From Emticicia sp031378345 (GTDB taxonomy: Bacteria; Bacteroidota; Bacteroidia; Cytophagales; Spirosomataceae), in the NCBI GenBank assembly GCA_031378345.1, contig JANNDY010000003.1:15562-79561 (forward strand): a stretch of DNA of 64,000 nucleotides. Direction: 5' to 3'. A program made the position numbers and the translations under genes. Under the pieces are notes generated by a model. That model was not told where the DNA came from and made no database searches. It saw only the letters and a list, made by a program, of their open reading frames with translations. Of the stretch, positions 52,424-61,556 are shown piece after piece. Numbering within the stretch: position 1 is the stretch's first letter; the number at the start of each line of letters is the position of its first letter.

Positions 52424-54055
52424 TTACTCCTCTCCCAAAAACGGATATTTGTAATCGGTTGGTGAAACAAATGTTTCTTTGATGGTGCGAGGTTGAACCC
52501 AACGGAAAAGATTCAAAATCGAACCTGCTTTGTCGTTTGTTCCCGATGCTCTTGCTCCACCAAATGGCTGCTGACCCACAACCGCACCCGTTGGTTTGTC
52601 ATTGATATAAAAATTTCCTGCGGCATTGACCAATTTTTTCATCGCAAAATCAATCGCATATCTATCTTGCGAGAAAATCGCTCCTGTGAGGGCATACGGC
52701 GAAGTTGCATCAACCAATTCGAGTGTTTTTTCAAAATCTTTTGGTTCGTAAACATAGATCGTTAGCACTGGACCAAAAATCTCTTCACACATCGTTGTAT
52801 AATTTGGGTCGCTTGTTTGTAGAACTGTTGGTTCAACAAAATAACCCTTCGATTTATCATAATTTCCGCCTGCAATGACCGTAATTTTGTCGCTTTTCTT
52901 AGCATTATCAATGTATCCTGCAATTTTATCAAAAGATTTTTCATCAATAACCGCATTCACGAAGTTTGAAAAATCTTCTGTGCCACCCATTGTGATTTCT
53001 TTCAAATTGGCAATCATTTGTGCTTTTACTCCTTCCCAAAGATTTGAAGGAATGTATGCACGAGAGGCCGCCGAACATTTTTGACCTTGGTATTCAAAAG
53101 CACCACGCACCAAACCTGTTGCCAGAGCTTTTACATCGGCAGATTCATGAGCCATTACGAAGTCTTTTCCACCAGTTTCGCCCACAATTCGTGGATAAGT
53201 CTTGTATTTTGAGATATTTTGACCGATTGTTTGCCAAATTGTTTGAAAAACCTTCGTGCTTCCTGTAAAATGGATTCCTGCAAAATCTGGATGTTTGAAA
53301 ATAATATCGCCAGCCACTGGACCATCAACATAAACCAAGTTGATAACGCCATCGGGCAAGCCTGCTTCACGTAAAACTTCCATGATAACATTTGCTGAAT
53401 ATATCTGTGGATACGCTGGTTTCCAGACAGTTACGTTGCCCATCATGGCTACACAGGCAGGAAGATTTCCTGCAATCGCCGTAAAATTGAAAGGCGTCAA
53501 AGCAAAAACAAATCCTTCGAGCGGGCGATATTCTACACGATTCCACAAACCACGTACTGACTCAGGTTGATTGGTGTAAATTTGCTGCATAAATGCCACA
53601 TTGAAACGCAAAAAGTCGATAAACTCACATGAAGCATCAATTTCGGCTTGGTAAGCATTTTTTGATTGTCCGAGCATCGTGGCGGCATTGATTTTTGCAC
53701 GATACGGCCCAGCCAAAAGGTCGGCGGCTTTCAAGAAAATGCTTGCACGATGTTCCCACGAAAGATTTGCCCAATTTTCACGAGCAGCCAAAGCCGCATC
53801 AATGGCTTGTGTTACGTGCGAAGCATCGCCTTCGCTGGCATAACCCAATACGTGTTGGTGGTCGTGCGGAGGCGAAAGTTTGATTTTATTATCGGTGTGT
53901 ACCAACTCACTACCAATATACATCGGTACGTCGATGACCTTAGAGCGAGCTTCAGCGATGGCTTTTTTGAGAGCGATTTTTTCGGCAGAACCTGCTGCAT
54001 AATTCAAAACAGGCTCATTGATGGGTATTGGTACTTTAAAAAAGGCGTTATTCAT
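52424..54055 (-). CDS. pruA: 1-pyrroline-5-carboxylate dehydrogenase
   Basis: Oxidises glutamate semialdehyde (from proline) to glutamate with NAD+. The 543-aa aldehyde dehydrogenase has FTGSTKVFQ, GETGGKDFVM (the general-base Glu region), nucleophile Cys327 in GQKCSAASR, and EEIFGPVLTIYVY. The QPFGGARASGTNDKAG ending is typical of P5C dehydrogenases. The start at 54055 gives MNNAFFKVPIPINEPV as in homologues. No proline dehydrogenase gene is adjacent. Confidence 0.93.
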   Translation of the reverse strand: MNNAFFKVPIPINEPVLNYAAGSAEKIALKKAIAEARSKVIDVPMYIGSELVHTDNKIKLSPPHDHQHVLGYASEGDASHVTQAIDAALAARENWANLSWEHRASIFLKAADLLAGPYRAKINAATMLGQSKNAYQAEIDASCEFIDFLRFNVAFMQQIYTNQPESVRGLWNRVEYRPLEGFVFALTPFNFTAIAGNLPACVAMMGNVTVWKPAYPQIYSANVIMEVLREAGLPDGVINLVYVDGPVAGDIIFKHPDFAGIHFTGSTKVFQTIWQTIGQNISKYKTYPRIVGETGGKDFVMAHESADVKALATGLVRGAFEYQGQKCSAASRAYIPSNLWEGVKAQMIANLKEITMGGTEDFSNFVNAVIDEKSFDKIAGYIDNAKKSDKITVIAGGNYDKSKGYFVEPTVLQTSDPNYTTMCEEIFGPVLTIYVYEPKDFEKTLELVDATSPYALTGAIFSQDRYAIDFAMKKLVNAAGNFYINDKPTGAVVGQQPFGGARASGTNDKAGSILNLFRWVQPRTIKETFVSPTDYKYPFLGEE

Positions 54056-54202
54056 TGTTGATGAAGTTTGTTTATGGAGCAAAATTACTGAAAAAAATTA
54101 GTAAGTGCTTAGAAATTAGGAATTTCGCAGATGCCAATGTAACCTCGTGAAAAACTCAAAAGTTGATGGAGTAAAAACTTATTTAAAGATATTGTACAAA
54201 AC

Positions 54203-54238
54203 AAAAAATGAGCTTTGAATTTTCAAAGCTCATTTTTT
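54203..54238. terminator. bidirectional rho-independent terminator
   Basis: A 17-bp stem (54203-54219 with 54222-54238; TGAGCTTTGAA core) has a 2-nt loop and A/T runs at both ends. It follows the aerolysin-like gene by 14 bp. Confidence 0.88.
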
Positions 54239-54251
54239 TGGATGTAATTTA

Positions 54252-55619
54252 TCAAACATTTACAATATTTGATGTTTTACCTATAATTGGTGTATCACTT
54301 GTTTTCAAAATATTTGTCAAGAATCGACCTTCACTTTCTACATAGGCAAAGGTCTGAGTTTCGGGAAAAAACCTTAGTTTCCTTGACAGTAAGTACCCTT
54401 GATAAGTGAATGCTTGTTTTCTACCAGGACATGAAAACTCTATGGTTTCGGTTTGGCTATTGTTCCAAGTTTCAGTAAATGAAACATTTAATTCAACTGA
54501 AACTTTGCCTTTTGCAAATACAACTCCTGCTTCAAACTCAGCACCAACCGTTAGAGATTGACCCATTGAGAATGTAAAACCGCTGGTTACACTTTTGCTA
54601 TAAGTAGAAACTATATCCGAATCGGTATTGTCCATTGAGCCAACACTTTCTAAGTCAGGAGCATATAAAATGAGTACATCAACAAAATCATCTTTGGCAA
54701 TTAGTGGCAAACCTTGGTCGAAAGAATCTTGATTGGCAGGTGGCAATTGGTCAAAAATCTTCAATTTCTTTTTGATTGGAGGAATTCCGAAAATTTCCTT
54801 GCCCTTATGCGAAGTAACAAATTGATAGTCAGCTTCCAATGCAGCAACACTATCATAAAGCACCGAGCGAGTGCTAACAGTGAGGGTGGTGTCGTGTTGC
54901 GGATTTTTCTTTTTTTCCAAATAATCTACGATTCTTAAATGCCAGTCAATGCCAAGCACGCCAATTGCCTCTGCTTCTTGCGTGATTGGGTTATAATTAT
55001 CTACCAAATAAATAACTCGACTATCAGTAACATCATAATCTTTCACATTTCCTTCATTGATGGGGGCAATCGCATTTGCCAAAACTGAATTTAATGTTGT
55101 TTTGTCTAAACCTTTTACTAAGGACGCCGAAGATTCAATGCCCACCTGAATAAACAATTGCTTGATTGCCTCCACAGTGTCGTACTTATGGGTTTCGGTT
55201 CTGTCTCCACTTCTATTTCCGCCAAAACCTGTCTTATTATCAATCAAAAATTGAAAGTTTCTTGGAAAAACAATAGTTGAAAGTTTGGTAGCATACCCCA
55301 ACGCATTGCCCGATGGTTGCCAATCAGGTACAGAACTTCCTTCCAAACCAATTAACGGAGCATCTGGGTTTCCATACATTGACTTGTAATAGGGACTTCC
55401 ATCAGTGCTGGCAATTGGCTTCAAAATTCCGAAACTTTGATTCAAACCATCATAAAATTGCTTTTCGATTTCCTCTTTGTATTTGGCTAATCTTGCTGGG
55501 TCTGTGTGAGCACAAGAAAGCCCAAGATTATTCAATTGCTTTTGAAGAACTTCAACAGTGAGTTCTGTTGGTGTAGATTTGGTTAAATCCACGTTGATTT
55601 TTTTTCTTGGAATTGGCAT
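54252..55619 (-). CDS. aerolysin/ETX-MTX2-like candidate pore-forming protein
   Basis: A 455-aa protein not recognised over its N-terminal 320 residues, which lack a signal peptide and include GGNRSGDRTETHKYDT and VIYLVDNYNPITQEAEAIGV. The C-terminal region (about 336-430) has the alternating Ser/Thr and hydrophobic strands of aerolysin-type pore-formers: STYSKSVTSGFTFSMG, GAEFEAGVVFAKGK, VELNVSFTETW and SQTETIEFSCPG. The middle pair could be the membrane-inserting hairpin. Export route and target are unknown. It stands alone between terminators. A non-toxic beta-sheet protein is an alternative reading. Confidence 0.6.
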   Translation of the reverse strand: MPIPRKKINVDLTKSTPTELTVEVLQKQLNNLGLSCAHTDPARLAKYKEEIEKQFYDGLNQSFGILKPIASTDGSPYYKSMYGNPDAPLIGLEGSSVPDWQPSGNALGYATKLSTIVFPRNFQFLIDNKTGFGGNRSGDRTETHKYDTVEAIKQLFIQVGIESSASLVKGLDKTTLNSVLANAIAPINEGNVKDYDVTDSRVIYLVDNYNPITQEAEAIGVLGIDWHLRIVDYLEKKKNPQHDTTLTVSTRSVLYDSVAALEADYQFVTSHKGKEIFGIPPIKKKLKIFDQLPPANQDSFDQGLPLIAKDDFVDVLILYAPDLESVGSMDNTDSDIVSTYSKSVTSGFTFSMGQSLTVGAEFEAGVVFAKGKVSVELNVSFTETWNNSQTETIEFSCPGRKQAFTYQGYLLSRKLRFFPETQTFAYVESEGRFLTNILKTSDTPIIGKTSNIVNV

Positions 55620-55746
55620 GACTATATTTTTTATGCGTTAGAAATTTTTTTATAATTTTATTTGAAAAATAGAAGACAGAATGCCTTTCTTTCGCTCTTC
55701 AAATAAAAATATAGAACAAAGGTAATCGCTTGATTTTTTGCCTTTA

Positions 55747-55788
55747 TGAGTAAAAGTACCTGATTTGTAAATCAGGTACTTTTACTCA
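55747..55788. repeat. 20-bp perfect palindrome
   Basis: TGAGTAAAAGTACCTGATTT (55747-55766) is the exact reverse complement of 55769-55788, with a GT loop. It lies in the 280-bp gap between the AraC gene's 3' end and the aerolysin-like gene. It may be a repeat element or a terminator without a long U-tract. Nothing else was recognised in the gap. Confidence 0.7.
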
Positions 55789-55899
55789 CAAGCATTTTAG
55801 AAAGAAGTAATAAACTTTTAGTAGATGTTAAATTTGTTGTAACTCGATGGAGTTTTATGAAGAAAATAATCTAAACCATATATTTTTACAGAAGCACAT

Positions 55900-56745
55900 T
55901 TAGGCGTTTGAGCTATATTTATACTCTCTCGGACTTTTTCCTTTCAGTTGCTTAAAAGTCTTATTGAAATGCGAAATATTATTAAACCCGACTTCAAAAC
56001 AAATATCGGCAATGGGTTTATTTTCAAACAACAAACGACAGGCCTGATTAATTCGGTATTCGTTCACAAAATCAGTATAAGTAATATGTGTGATTTTCTT
56101 GAAGTATCTGCAAAACGAAGGAATCGTTAAGTTAGTCAAGTCTGCAACTGCTTGAATATCAACATTTTGTTGGTAATTATGTTCAACGTATTCGTAAACT
56201 TTATTGATGCGGTCTTCGTCTTTATGATTAAAATCGAAACGTTTATCGGGAGCATTCAGCACCGAAAATTCGGTAGATGTGGCGAGCGTATGAAAGATAT
56301 TTAATAGCTCAACAAGCCTCTCAAAGTGCGAAAGTGTGAGCATTTTTTGAAGTTTACTGGCTACAATTTTACGAGCTTTTCCTTGAAATGAAAGTCCTTG
56401 TTTTGCTCGTTCAAAAAGCTCTCTAATATGCTGTAATTCAGGCTTTTGCATGAATTCTTCGCCCAAAAAATCTTTTCTGATTTGTACTACGATTTCCTCG
56501 TGTTCGCCTATGACACCGTAGCCAAAACCTGTATGTGGCAAGTCGGGACCGATGAAAACCAATTCACCCTCTTCGTAGTTTTTTAGATGTTCACCAATGT
56601 GCAATTTACCCGAACCTTTTCTGACAAAAACAATTTCGTATTCGGGGTGATAATGCCAAAAATAGCGGTCATTTTCAGACTTCCAATGAATCAGCCGAAA
56701 TGAGCTACCAGTATCGGGCGAGATTTTTTCGTATTCAACTTTCAT
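55900..56745 (-). CDS. AraC-family transcriptional regulator with cupin sensor
   Basis: A 281-aa regulator. The N-terminal cupin (about 10-95) includes WHYHPEYEIVFVRKGSGKLH and GELVFIGPDLPH. The C-terminal AraC domain (about 180-280) has two helix-turn-helix units, NVDIQAVADLTNLTIPSFCR and IADICFEVGFNNISHFNKTF, and ends FKQLKGKSPREYK. It probably senses a sugar or other small ligand and activates unknown genes. Confidence 0.92.
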   Translation of the reverse strand: MKVEYEKISPDTGSSFRLIHWKSENDRYFWHYHPEYEIVFVRKGSGKLHIGEHLKNYEEGELVFIGPDLPHTGFGYGVIGEHEEIVVQIRKDFLGEEFMQKPELQHIRELFERAKQGLSFQGKARKIVASKLQKMLTLSHFERLVELLNIFHTLATSTEFSVLNAPDKRFDFNHKDEDRINKVYEYVEHNYQQNVDIQAVADLTNLTIPSFCRYFKKITHITYTDFVNEYRINQACRLLFENKPIADICFEVGFNNISHFNKTFKQLKGKSPREYKYSSNA

Positions 56746-56945
56746 GCTTTATTACCATTATACGTGAAGCAAATGTATATAAAATGTTAATCAAGCACAA
56801 GTATTTGGTAATAATGGAATAGTTTTTTTGTAGAAATAACCCCAATTTTGCATCAAGAAAAAGAGTTGATTACCTTTCTAAGACAATCAGAAATACTTTT
56901 ACCTATGACGAGTACATGAGCGAAGCCATTGGTCTCGCTCATTTT

Positions 56946-57521
56946 TTATGCCTTTTTCAAAAATTCAATCATTTTTGCCACTGCCAGACCTCGGTGACTG
57001 ATTGGATTTTTTTCCTTAATACTCATTTCGGCAAAAGTGCGGTCGTAGCCATCAGGAATAAATAGAGGGTCATAACCAAAGCCTTGTGAACCACGTTTTT
57101 CGTGAATGATTTTTCCACGTATGATTCCTTCAAAATTATTGGCTACTCCATTGATAATCAGGGTAATAACGCATCTAAATTGAGCAGCACGATTTTTGAT
57201 TCCATCTAAATTTTGAAGCAATTTTGCCATATTATTTTCATGGTTTCCATGCTCACCCGCATAACGTGCCGAGAAAACCCCAGGCTCGCCATTGAGTGCA
57301 TCAACTTCTAAGCCCGAATCATCGGCAATACAATCAATCTGAAAACGCTCCCAAACACACATCGCTTTTTGTAGCGAATTGCCATCGAAAGTGTCGGCAG
57401 TTTCGGGAATATCATCGAAGCAACTGATTTCGTTTAAGGTTTGTAGTTCAAATTTTTCGCCAAGAAGAGATTGTAGTTCTTCTACTTTGTGGGCATTATT
57501 TGTTGCGAGGCAGAGTTTCAT
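56946..57521 (-). CDS. rdgB: XTP/dITP diphosphatase (RdgB/HAM1 family)
   Basis: A 191-aa house-cleaning enzyme that hydrolyses non-canonical purine triphosphates before they enter DNA. The family motifs are clear: MKLCLATNNAHKVEEL, DTFDGNSLQKA, DDSGLEVDALNGEPGVFSAR, GFGYDPLFIP and ISHRGLA. The gene lies upstream of nothing essential on its strand and downstream of prfA across a repeat. Confidence 0.95.
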   Translation of the reverse strand: MKLCLATNNAHKVEELQSLLGEKFELQTLNEISCFDDIPETADTFDGNSLQKAMCVWERFQIDCIADDSGLEVDALNGEPGVFSARYAGEHGNHENNMAKLLQNLDGIKNRAAQFRCVITLIINGVANNFEGIIRGKIIHEKRGSQGFGYDPLFIPDGYDRTFAEMSIKEKNPISHRGLAVAKMIEFLKKA

Positions 57522-57561
57522 TTTTTATTTCGAGTATATTTTACCACTAAGTTCACTAAAA

Positions 57562-57617
57562 ACATGAAGTTTCACCGCATCGGCGGTCCGATAAGAAAAA
57601 CTAGTGAAACTTCATGT
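57562..57617. repeat. 14-bp inverted repeat with GC-rich loop
   Basis: ACATGAAGTTTCAC (57562-57575) pairs with GTGAAACTTCATGT (57604-57617). The 28-nt loop contains CGGCGGTCCG, which is unusually GC-rich. Flanking CACTAAGTTCACTAAA-type sequence surrounds it. It lies between rdgB and prfA. Confidence 0.75.
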
Positions 57618-57646
57618 ACTAAGTGCCTACGTGTTGATTTTATCTC

Positions 57647-58723
57647 TTACACCATCATCCCATCTTTCATCTTCTCAGCATTATCTGCGATGCGTAGTTG
57701 CTCAATAAAACCGCCAATTTCTCCTTCCATGACAGTTGGTAAATTATAAACTGTGTAGCCGATTCGGTGGTCAGTTACACGACTTTGGGCATAATTATAA
57801 GTTCTGATTTTGTCCGAACGGTCGCCTTTGCCAATCAAACCTTTACGCTCGGCGGCAATGGCATCGTTATGTTTGGTCATTTCCATTTCATATAATCTCG
57901 AACGCAAAACCGACAGAGCTTTCTCACGATTTTTGATTTGTGAACGCTCATCTTGGCAAGAAACTGTAATTCCTGAGGGAATATGCACCATTCTGACGGC
58001 AGAGTAAGTTGTATTTACCGACTGTCCGCCAGCACCTGAAGAGCAAAAAGTATCAATTCGGACATCGTTCATATTGATGCTTAAATCAACCTCGTCAGCT
58101 TCGGGCATGGCAGCTACCGAAGCGGCAGAAGTATGTACTCGCCCTTGAGACTCTGTTGCTGGAACTCTTTGTACACGATGTACACCAGACTCAAATTTGA
58201 GTTTTCCGTAAACATCATCGCCTTCAACTTGCACAATAATCTCTTTATAGCCACCCGATGTTCCTTCGTTGTGGTCGAGTAGGGTCATTGACCAACCCGC
58301 CTGTTTTTCGATGTAGCGTTGATACATTCTGAACAAATCTCCCGCAAAAATTGAGGCTTCGTCGCCACCTGTTCCTGCACGAATTTCGAGAATCACATTT
58401 TTGCTATCGTTCGGGTCTTTTGGAATCAACATTTCTTTCAAAACCGCTTCCATTTCGTCACGTTGCGGCACAAGCAAATCTAATTCTTCCTTTGCCATTT
58501 CACGCATTTCTTCGTCCTTTTCGTTGGCGACGATGTCTTTTGCTTCTTCAACATTCGAGAGAATATTTTTGTAAACATTCAACTGAGCAACGATTTTCTC
58601 TAAATCTTTGTATTCTTTGCTCAAACGAGTAAATTTCGTCATGTCCGATACTATTTCTGGCATCGTCATTTGCTGCGAAACTTCCTCAAATCGCTCTTTT
58701 ATAGCTTCTAATTGTTCTAACAT
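57647..58723 (-). CDS. prfA: peptide chain release factor 1
   Basis: Terminates translation at UAA/UAG. The 358-aa protein has the GGQ hydrolysis motif (G232-G233-Q234 in SSGAGGQSVNTTYSAV), the class RF-1 signature (QVEGDDVYGKLKFESGVHRV) and the PxT-type recognition region RVPATESQGRVHTSA. The C-terminal helical domain is complete. Two ACCGAAT palindromes lie just upstream, in its leader. Confidence 0.96.
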   Translation of the reverse strand: MLEQLEAIKERFEEVSQQMTMPEIVSDMTKFTRLSKEYKDLEKIVAQLNVYKNILSNVEEAKDIVANEKDEEMREMAKEELDLLVPQRDEMEAVLKEMLIPKDPNDSKNVILEIRAGTGGDEASIFAGDLFRMYQRYIEKQAGWSMTLLDHNEGTSGGYKEIIVQVEGDDVYGKLKFESGVHRVQRVPATESQGRVHTSAASVAAMPEADEVDLSINMNDVRIDTFCSSGAGGQSVNTTYSAVRMVHIPSGITVSCQDERSQIKNREKALSVLRSRLYEMEMTKHNDAIAAERKGLIGKGDRSDKIRTYNYAQSRVTDHRIGYTVYNLPTVMEGEIGGFIEQLRIADNAEKMKDGMMV

Positions 58724-58734
58724 TTTGAATATTG

Positions 58735-58801
58735 AACCGAATGAATTCGGTTTCTTTTATAATCAATTGAATTTTATATTACAGTACCGAATAAATTCGG
58801 T
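58735..58801. repeat. paired ACCGAAT palindromes upstream of prfA
   Basis: Two short palindromes, ACCGAAT-GA-ATTCGGT (58736-58751) and ACCGAAT-AA-ATTCGGT (58786-58801), lie 50 bp apart on the same spacing. They sit in the first 80 bp upstream of the prfA start, so they could be operator sites or REP-like units. Confidence 0.65.
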
Positions 58802-58843
58802 TTTGAAGATGTTCTTTAACAACATTTTTCTTTCTCAATTCAT

Positions 58844-59695
58844 TCAATACGCCTTTTTACATTGAGCAAAAACTGCTTGATTCAGTTTGATATAAGCGTC
58901 ATCGCCTGCTTTTTTTGCCAATTCCAGTGATTTTTCGGCATTTGGCAATGCCACTACACAATTATTTTGTTTGGCGGCAATACGAGCTACCAGCTGATAT
59001 GTCCAATATTCTTTCTCTTTTTCTAAAACTTTTGTTGCCCAGCCTAATGCTTGGTCAAGGTTAATCCCTTTTTGATAATAATAATCTGCTGCTGCAAAAT
59101 AAGTATCGCTCGTTGCATCTGGTTTTGCTGTTTTTTCTGCAATTTCTGCCATGATTTTCTCTTCAACCTTTTGTTCAATTTTAAATCTAACTTCGGTGCT
59201 TTCCCATCTGATAGACAAATAGGCAGTTGTTGGTGTAAATTCCACAAAATCAATGGTCATTTGCTCGGTAAATTGCTCAGGTTGAATGGGCTGAACAGTG
59301 AAACGAATAAGGTCTTTTTTGATGTCATACCCGTAAGAACCCCATTGTTTGTCATCACGGTTGAAAATGATTGTCCATTCGCCTTTTCCTGGAATCGTAT
59401 AAAGTCCATAACTTCCAGCTTTCATTATAGCACCATTTACATAAACGTCATCGTCAAATTTGATAGATGTAATTTTGTTTGCACCAGTACGCCACACTTT
59501 TGCATAAGGTACTAAATCACCGAAAATTTTGCGACCTTTTACCGATGGTCGGCTGTAATCAACAGTGATTTTTGTCAAACCAAGTGTTTGAGAAATCGTA
59601 GTTGATGGACTTGCCGCTGGCGTATTGATTTGAGCGAAACTTTTGTATGATACAAAAGCTAAAATTATAAGCAGTTTAGTTATTAAGCGATTCAT
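58844..59695 (-). CDS. exported DUF2911 protein
   Basis: A 283-aa protein with signal peptide MNRLITKLLIILAFVSYKSFAQ. The DUF2911 domain (about 25-170) has the pattern ITVDYSRPSVKGRKIFGDLV, PYAKVWRTGANKITSIKFDDDVYVNG-type strands, GSYGLYTIPGKGEWTIIFN. A TPR-like helical tail follows (about 195-283). The family role is unknown. It is transcribed alone. Confidence 0.85.
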   Translation of the reverse strand: MNRLITKLLIILAFVSYKSFAQINTPAASPSTTISQTLGLTKITVDYSRPSVKGRKIFGDLVPYAKVWRTGANKITSIKFDDDVYVNGAIMKAGSYGLYTIPGKGEWTIIFNRDDKQWGSYGYDIKKDLIRFTVQPIQPEQFTEQMTIDFVEFTPTTAYLSIRWESTEVRFKIEQKVEEKIMAEIAEKTAKPDATSDTYFAAADYYYQKGINLDQALGWATKVLEKEKEYWTYQLVARIAAKQNNCVVALPNAEKSLELAKKAGDDAYIKLNQAVFAQCKKAY

Positions 59696-59928
59696 TATAA
59701 ATAATGTTTTGGGGTTAGTATTTTGATGTAAAGTTAAGACTTATCTTTTGTTGGAAGATGGTTTTTGTTGAGATTTTTATAGTTTTGGGGTATTTTGCCT
59801 TGAAAAGTCGGTGATTTCTGTAGAAAAAATGATTTTATTTTTTGTTCGAAAGTATTTTTTAACGACCAATTTCTTCCTAAAATATAATTTAATCTATAAA
59901 TTGCACAAAAAACTTAACCTGTTACACT

Positions 59929-61464
59929 ATGTTCAATTTATCAACTGTTTTGGAGCATCATGCTCGTAATTCCCCTTCAAAAGAAGCCATTATTTTTGCA
60001 GACAAACGCATCACTTTTGCACAATTGGATGCCGCCACCAACCAAATTGCCAACGGACTAAAAGCACTCGGCATTGGTCATGGCGATAAAGTTGCTTTGA
60101 CTTGCCCAAATTTGCCTTATTTTCCGATGATATATTTTGGAATCTTGAAAGTTGGGGCTACCGTTGTGCCTTTGAGTGTTTTGCTAAAACGACACGAAAT
60201 TGCCTATCATTTGCAAGATTCGGACGCAAAAGCCTATTTTTGCTTCGTTGGTACGCCCGAAATGCCGATGGGGCAGGAGGGACACGCAGGTTTTGAAATG
60301 ACAGATTCTTGCACAGAATTTTTTATGATAACACCTTTACCAACAGATGCTTCGCCGATTGAAGGCACAAAAACAATGGGAATCTTGATGGCTGGAAAAT
60401 CTCCAGTTTTTCAAAGTTTCTTTACTTCGCCCGACGATACGGCAGTCATTATTTATACTTCTGGCACAACTGGTCGCCCAAAAGGTGCTGAACTTACACA
60501 CTCAAATCTTTTCTTGAATGCCAATTTGAGTAAAGATTTGCAAGATTTGAATTATAATGATAAAGTAATGTTGGTTCTGCCTTTGTTCCATATTTTCGGA
60601 CAAGTGGTTTGTATGATTGCCAGTATTTTTCGAGGAGCAACTGCCGTACTTGTGCCAAGATTTGATGCCGAAATGGTACTGACGTTGATTCAAAATGAAA
60701 AAATTACACATTTTGCAGGCGTTCCGACTATGTATTGGGGGCTTTTGAGTTATCCTGATGCCAATAAGTTTGATTCAAGTTCGCTTAGAGTTTGCTTGTC
60801 GGGAGGTGCGGCTTTGCCCGTACAGGTTTTGAAAGATTTTGAGGCAAAATATAATGTAGCAATTTTGGAAGGCTACGGAATGTCGGAAGGTTCGCCTGTG
60901 GTAACTTTCAATCATCCAGACAAAGTACGTAAAACAGGCTCAGTTGGAACACCAGTTTGGGGAGTAGAAGTTTGTATCATGGACGAAAAAGGCAATGAAC
61001 TCGGGGCAAACGAAAAAGGTGAAATTTGCTACCGTGGGCATAATGTAATGAAAGGTTATTACAAAAAACCAGAGGCAAATGCCGAAACGATTATTAATGG
61101 GTGGCTACATTCGGGCGATATTGGCATCAGAGATGACGATGGTTATTATTTTATTGTGGACAGAACCAAAGATATGATTATTAGAGGTGGCTATAATGTC
61201 TATCCACGAGAAGTTGAGGAGGTAATGATTCAACATTCGGCAATTTCGATGGTGGCAGTTATTGGTGTGTCGCACGACGAATACGGTGAAGAAATAAAAG
61301 CATGTGTAGTGCTAAAATCCGAAATGGTTATTTCAGAAAAAGAATTAATTGCTTGGACAAAAGAGCGAATTGCTTCATATAAATATCCTCGTATCGTGGA
61401 GTTTTTGACTGCCCTTCCAATGGGTGCTTCGGGGAAGATTTTGAAGAGAGAGTTGCGGAAGTAA
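59929..61464 (+). CDS. long-chain acyl-CoA ligase (AMP-binding)
   Basis: A 511-aa adenylate-forming ligase that activates fatty or related acids as CoA thioesters. The P-loop IIYTSGTTGRPKG is at about 173-185. YGMSEGSPVV, GWLHSGDIGIRDDDGYY and DRTKDMIIRGGYNVYPREVE are present, and the catalytic Lys503 is in GASGKILKREL. The length and motif order fit FadD-type enzymes; the chain length of the substrate is unknown. A TATAAATTG near 59896 may be the -7 box. A G/C-rich repeat follows the stop. Confidence 0.93.
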   Translation: MFNLSTVLEHHARNSPSKEAIIFADKRITFAQLDAATNQIANGLKALGIGHGDKVALTCPNLPYFPMIYFGILKVGATVVPLSVLLKRHEIAYHLQDSDAKAYFCFVGTPEMPMGQEGHAGFEMTDSCTEFFMITPLPTDASPIEGTKTMGILMAGKSPVFQSFFTSPDDTAVIIYTSGTTGRPKGAELTHSNLFLNANLSKDLQDLNYNDKVMLVLPLFHIFGQVVCMIASIFRGATAVLVPRFDAEMVLTLIQNEKITHFAGVPTMYWGLLSYPDANKFDSSSLRVCLSGGAALPVQVLKDFEAKYNVAILEGYGMSEGSPVVTFNHPDKVRKTGSVGTPVWGVEVCIMDEKGNELGANEKGEICYRGHNVMKGYYKKPEANAETIINGWLHSGDIGIRDDDGYYFIVDRTKDMIIRGGYNVYPREVEEVMIQHSAISMVAVIGVSHDEYGEEIKACVVLKSEMVISEKELIAWTKERIASYKYPRIVEFLTALPMGASGKILKRELRK

Positions 61465-61466
61465 GA

Positions 61467-61553
61467 CCCCACCCTAAATCCCTCCCCAAAAGGGAGGGAC
61501 TTTAAAAGAAGGATTTTTAGCCCTCCCCATTTTCGGGGAGGGTTGGGAGGGGT
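61467..61553. repeat. REP-like G/C hairpin pair
   Basis: Two hairpins, TCCCTCCC/GGGAGGGA (61479-61486 with 61492-61499) and CCCTCCCC/GGGGAGGG (61521-61528 with 61535-61542). Outer ACCCC and GGGGT arms can close the whole. It occupies the gap between converging genes and is much more GC-rich than the region. Similar sequences are frequent in Bacteroidota intergenic DNA (from memory). Confidence 0.7.
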
Positions 61554-61556
61554 TAA

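Noticed and set aside
53020..54061. Plus-strand frames of 60-131 codons opposite pruA
   Set aside because: These are shadows of the pruA coding frame; composition and motifs support pruA only.
56916..56942. Hairpin ATGAGCGA/TCGCTCAT as the rdgB terminator
   Set aside because: The T-run lies on the plus strand, while rdgB and the AraC gene are on the minus strand, so it does not fit either gene's 3' end.
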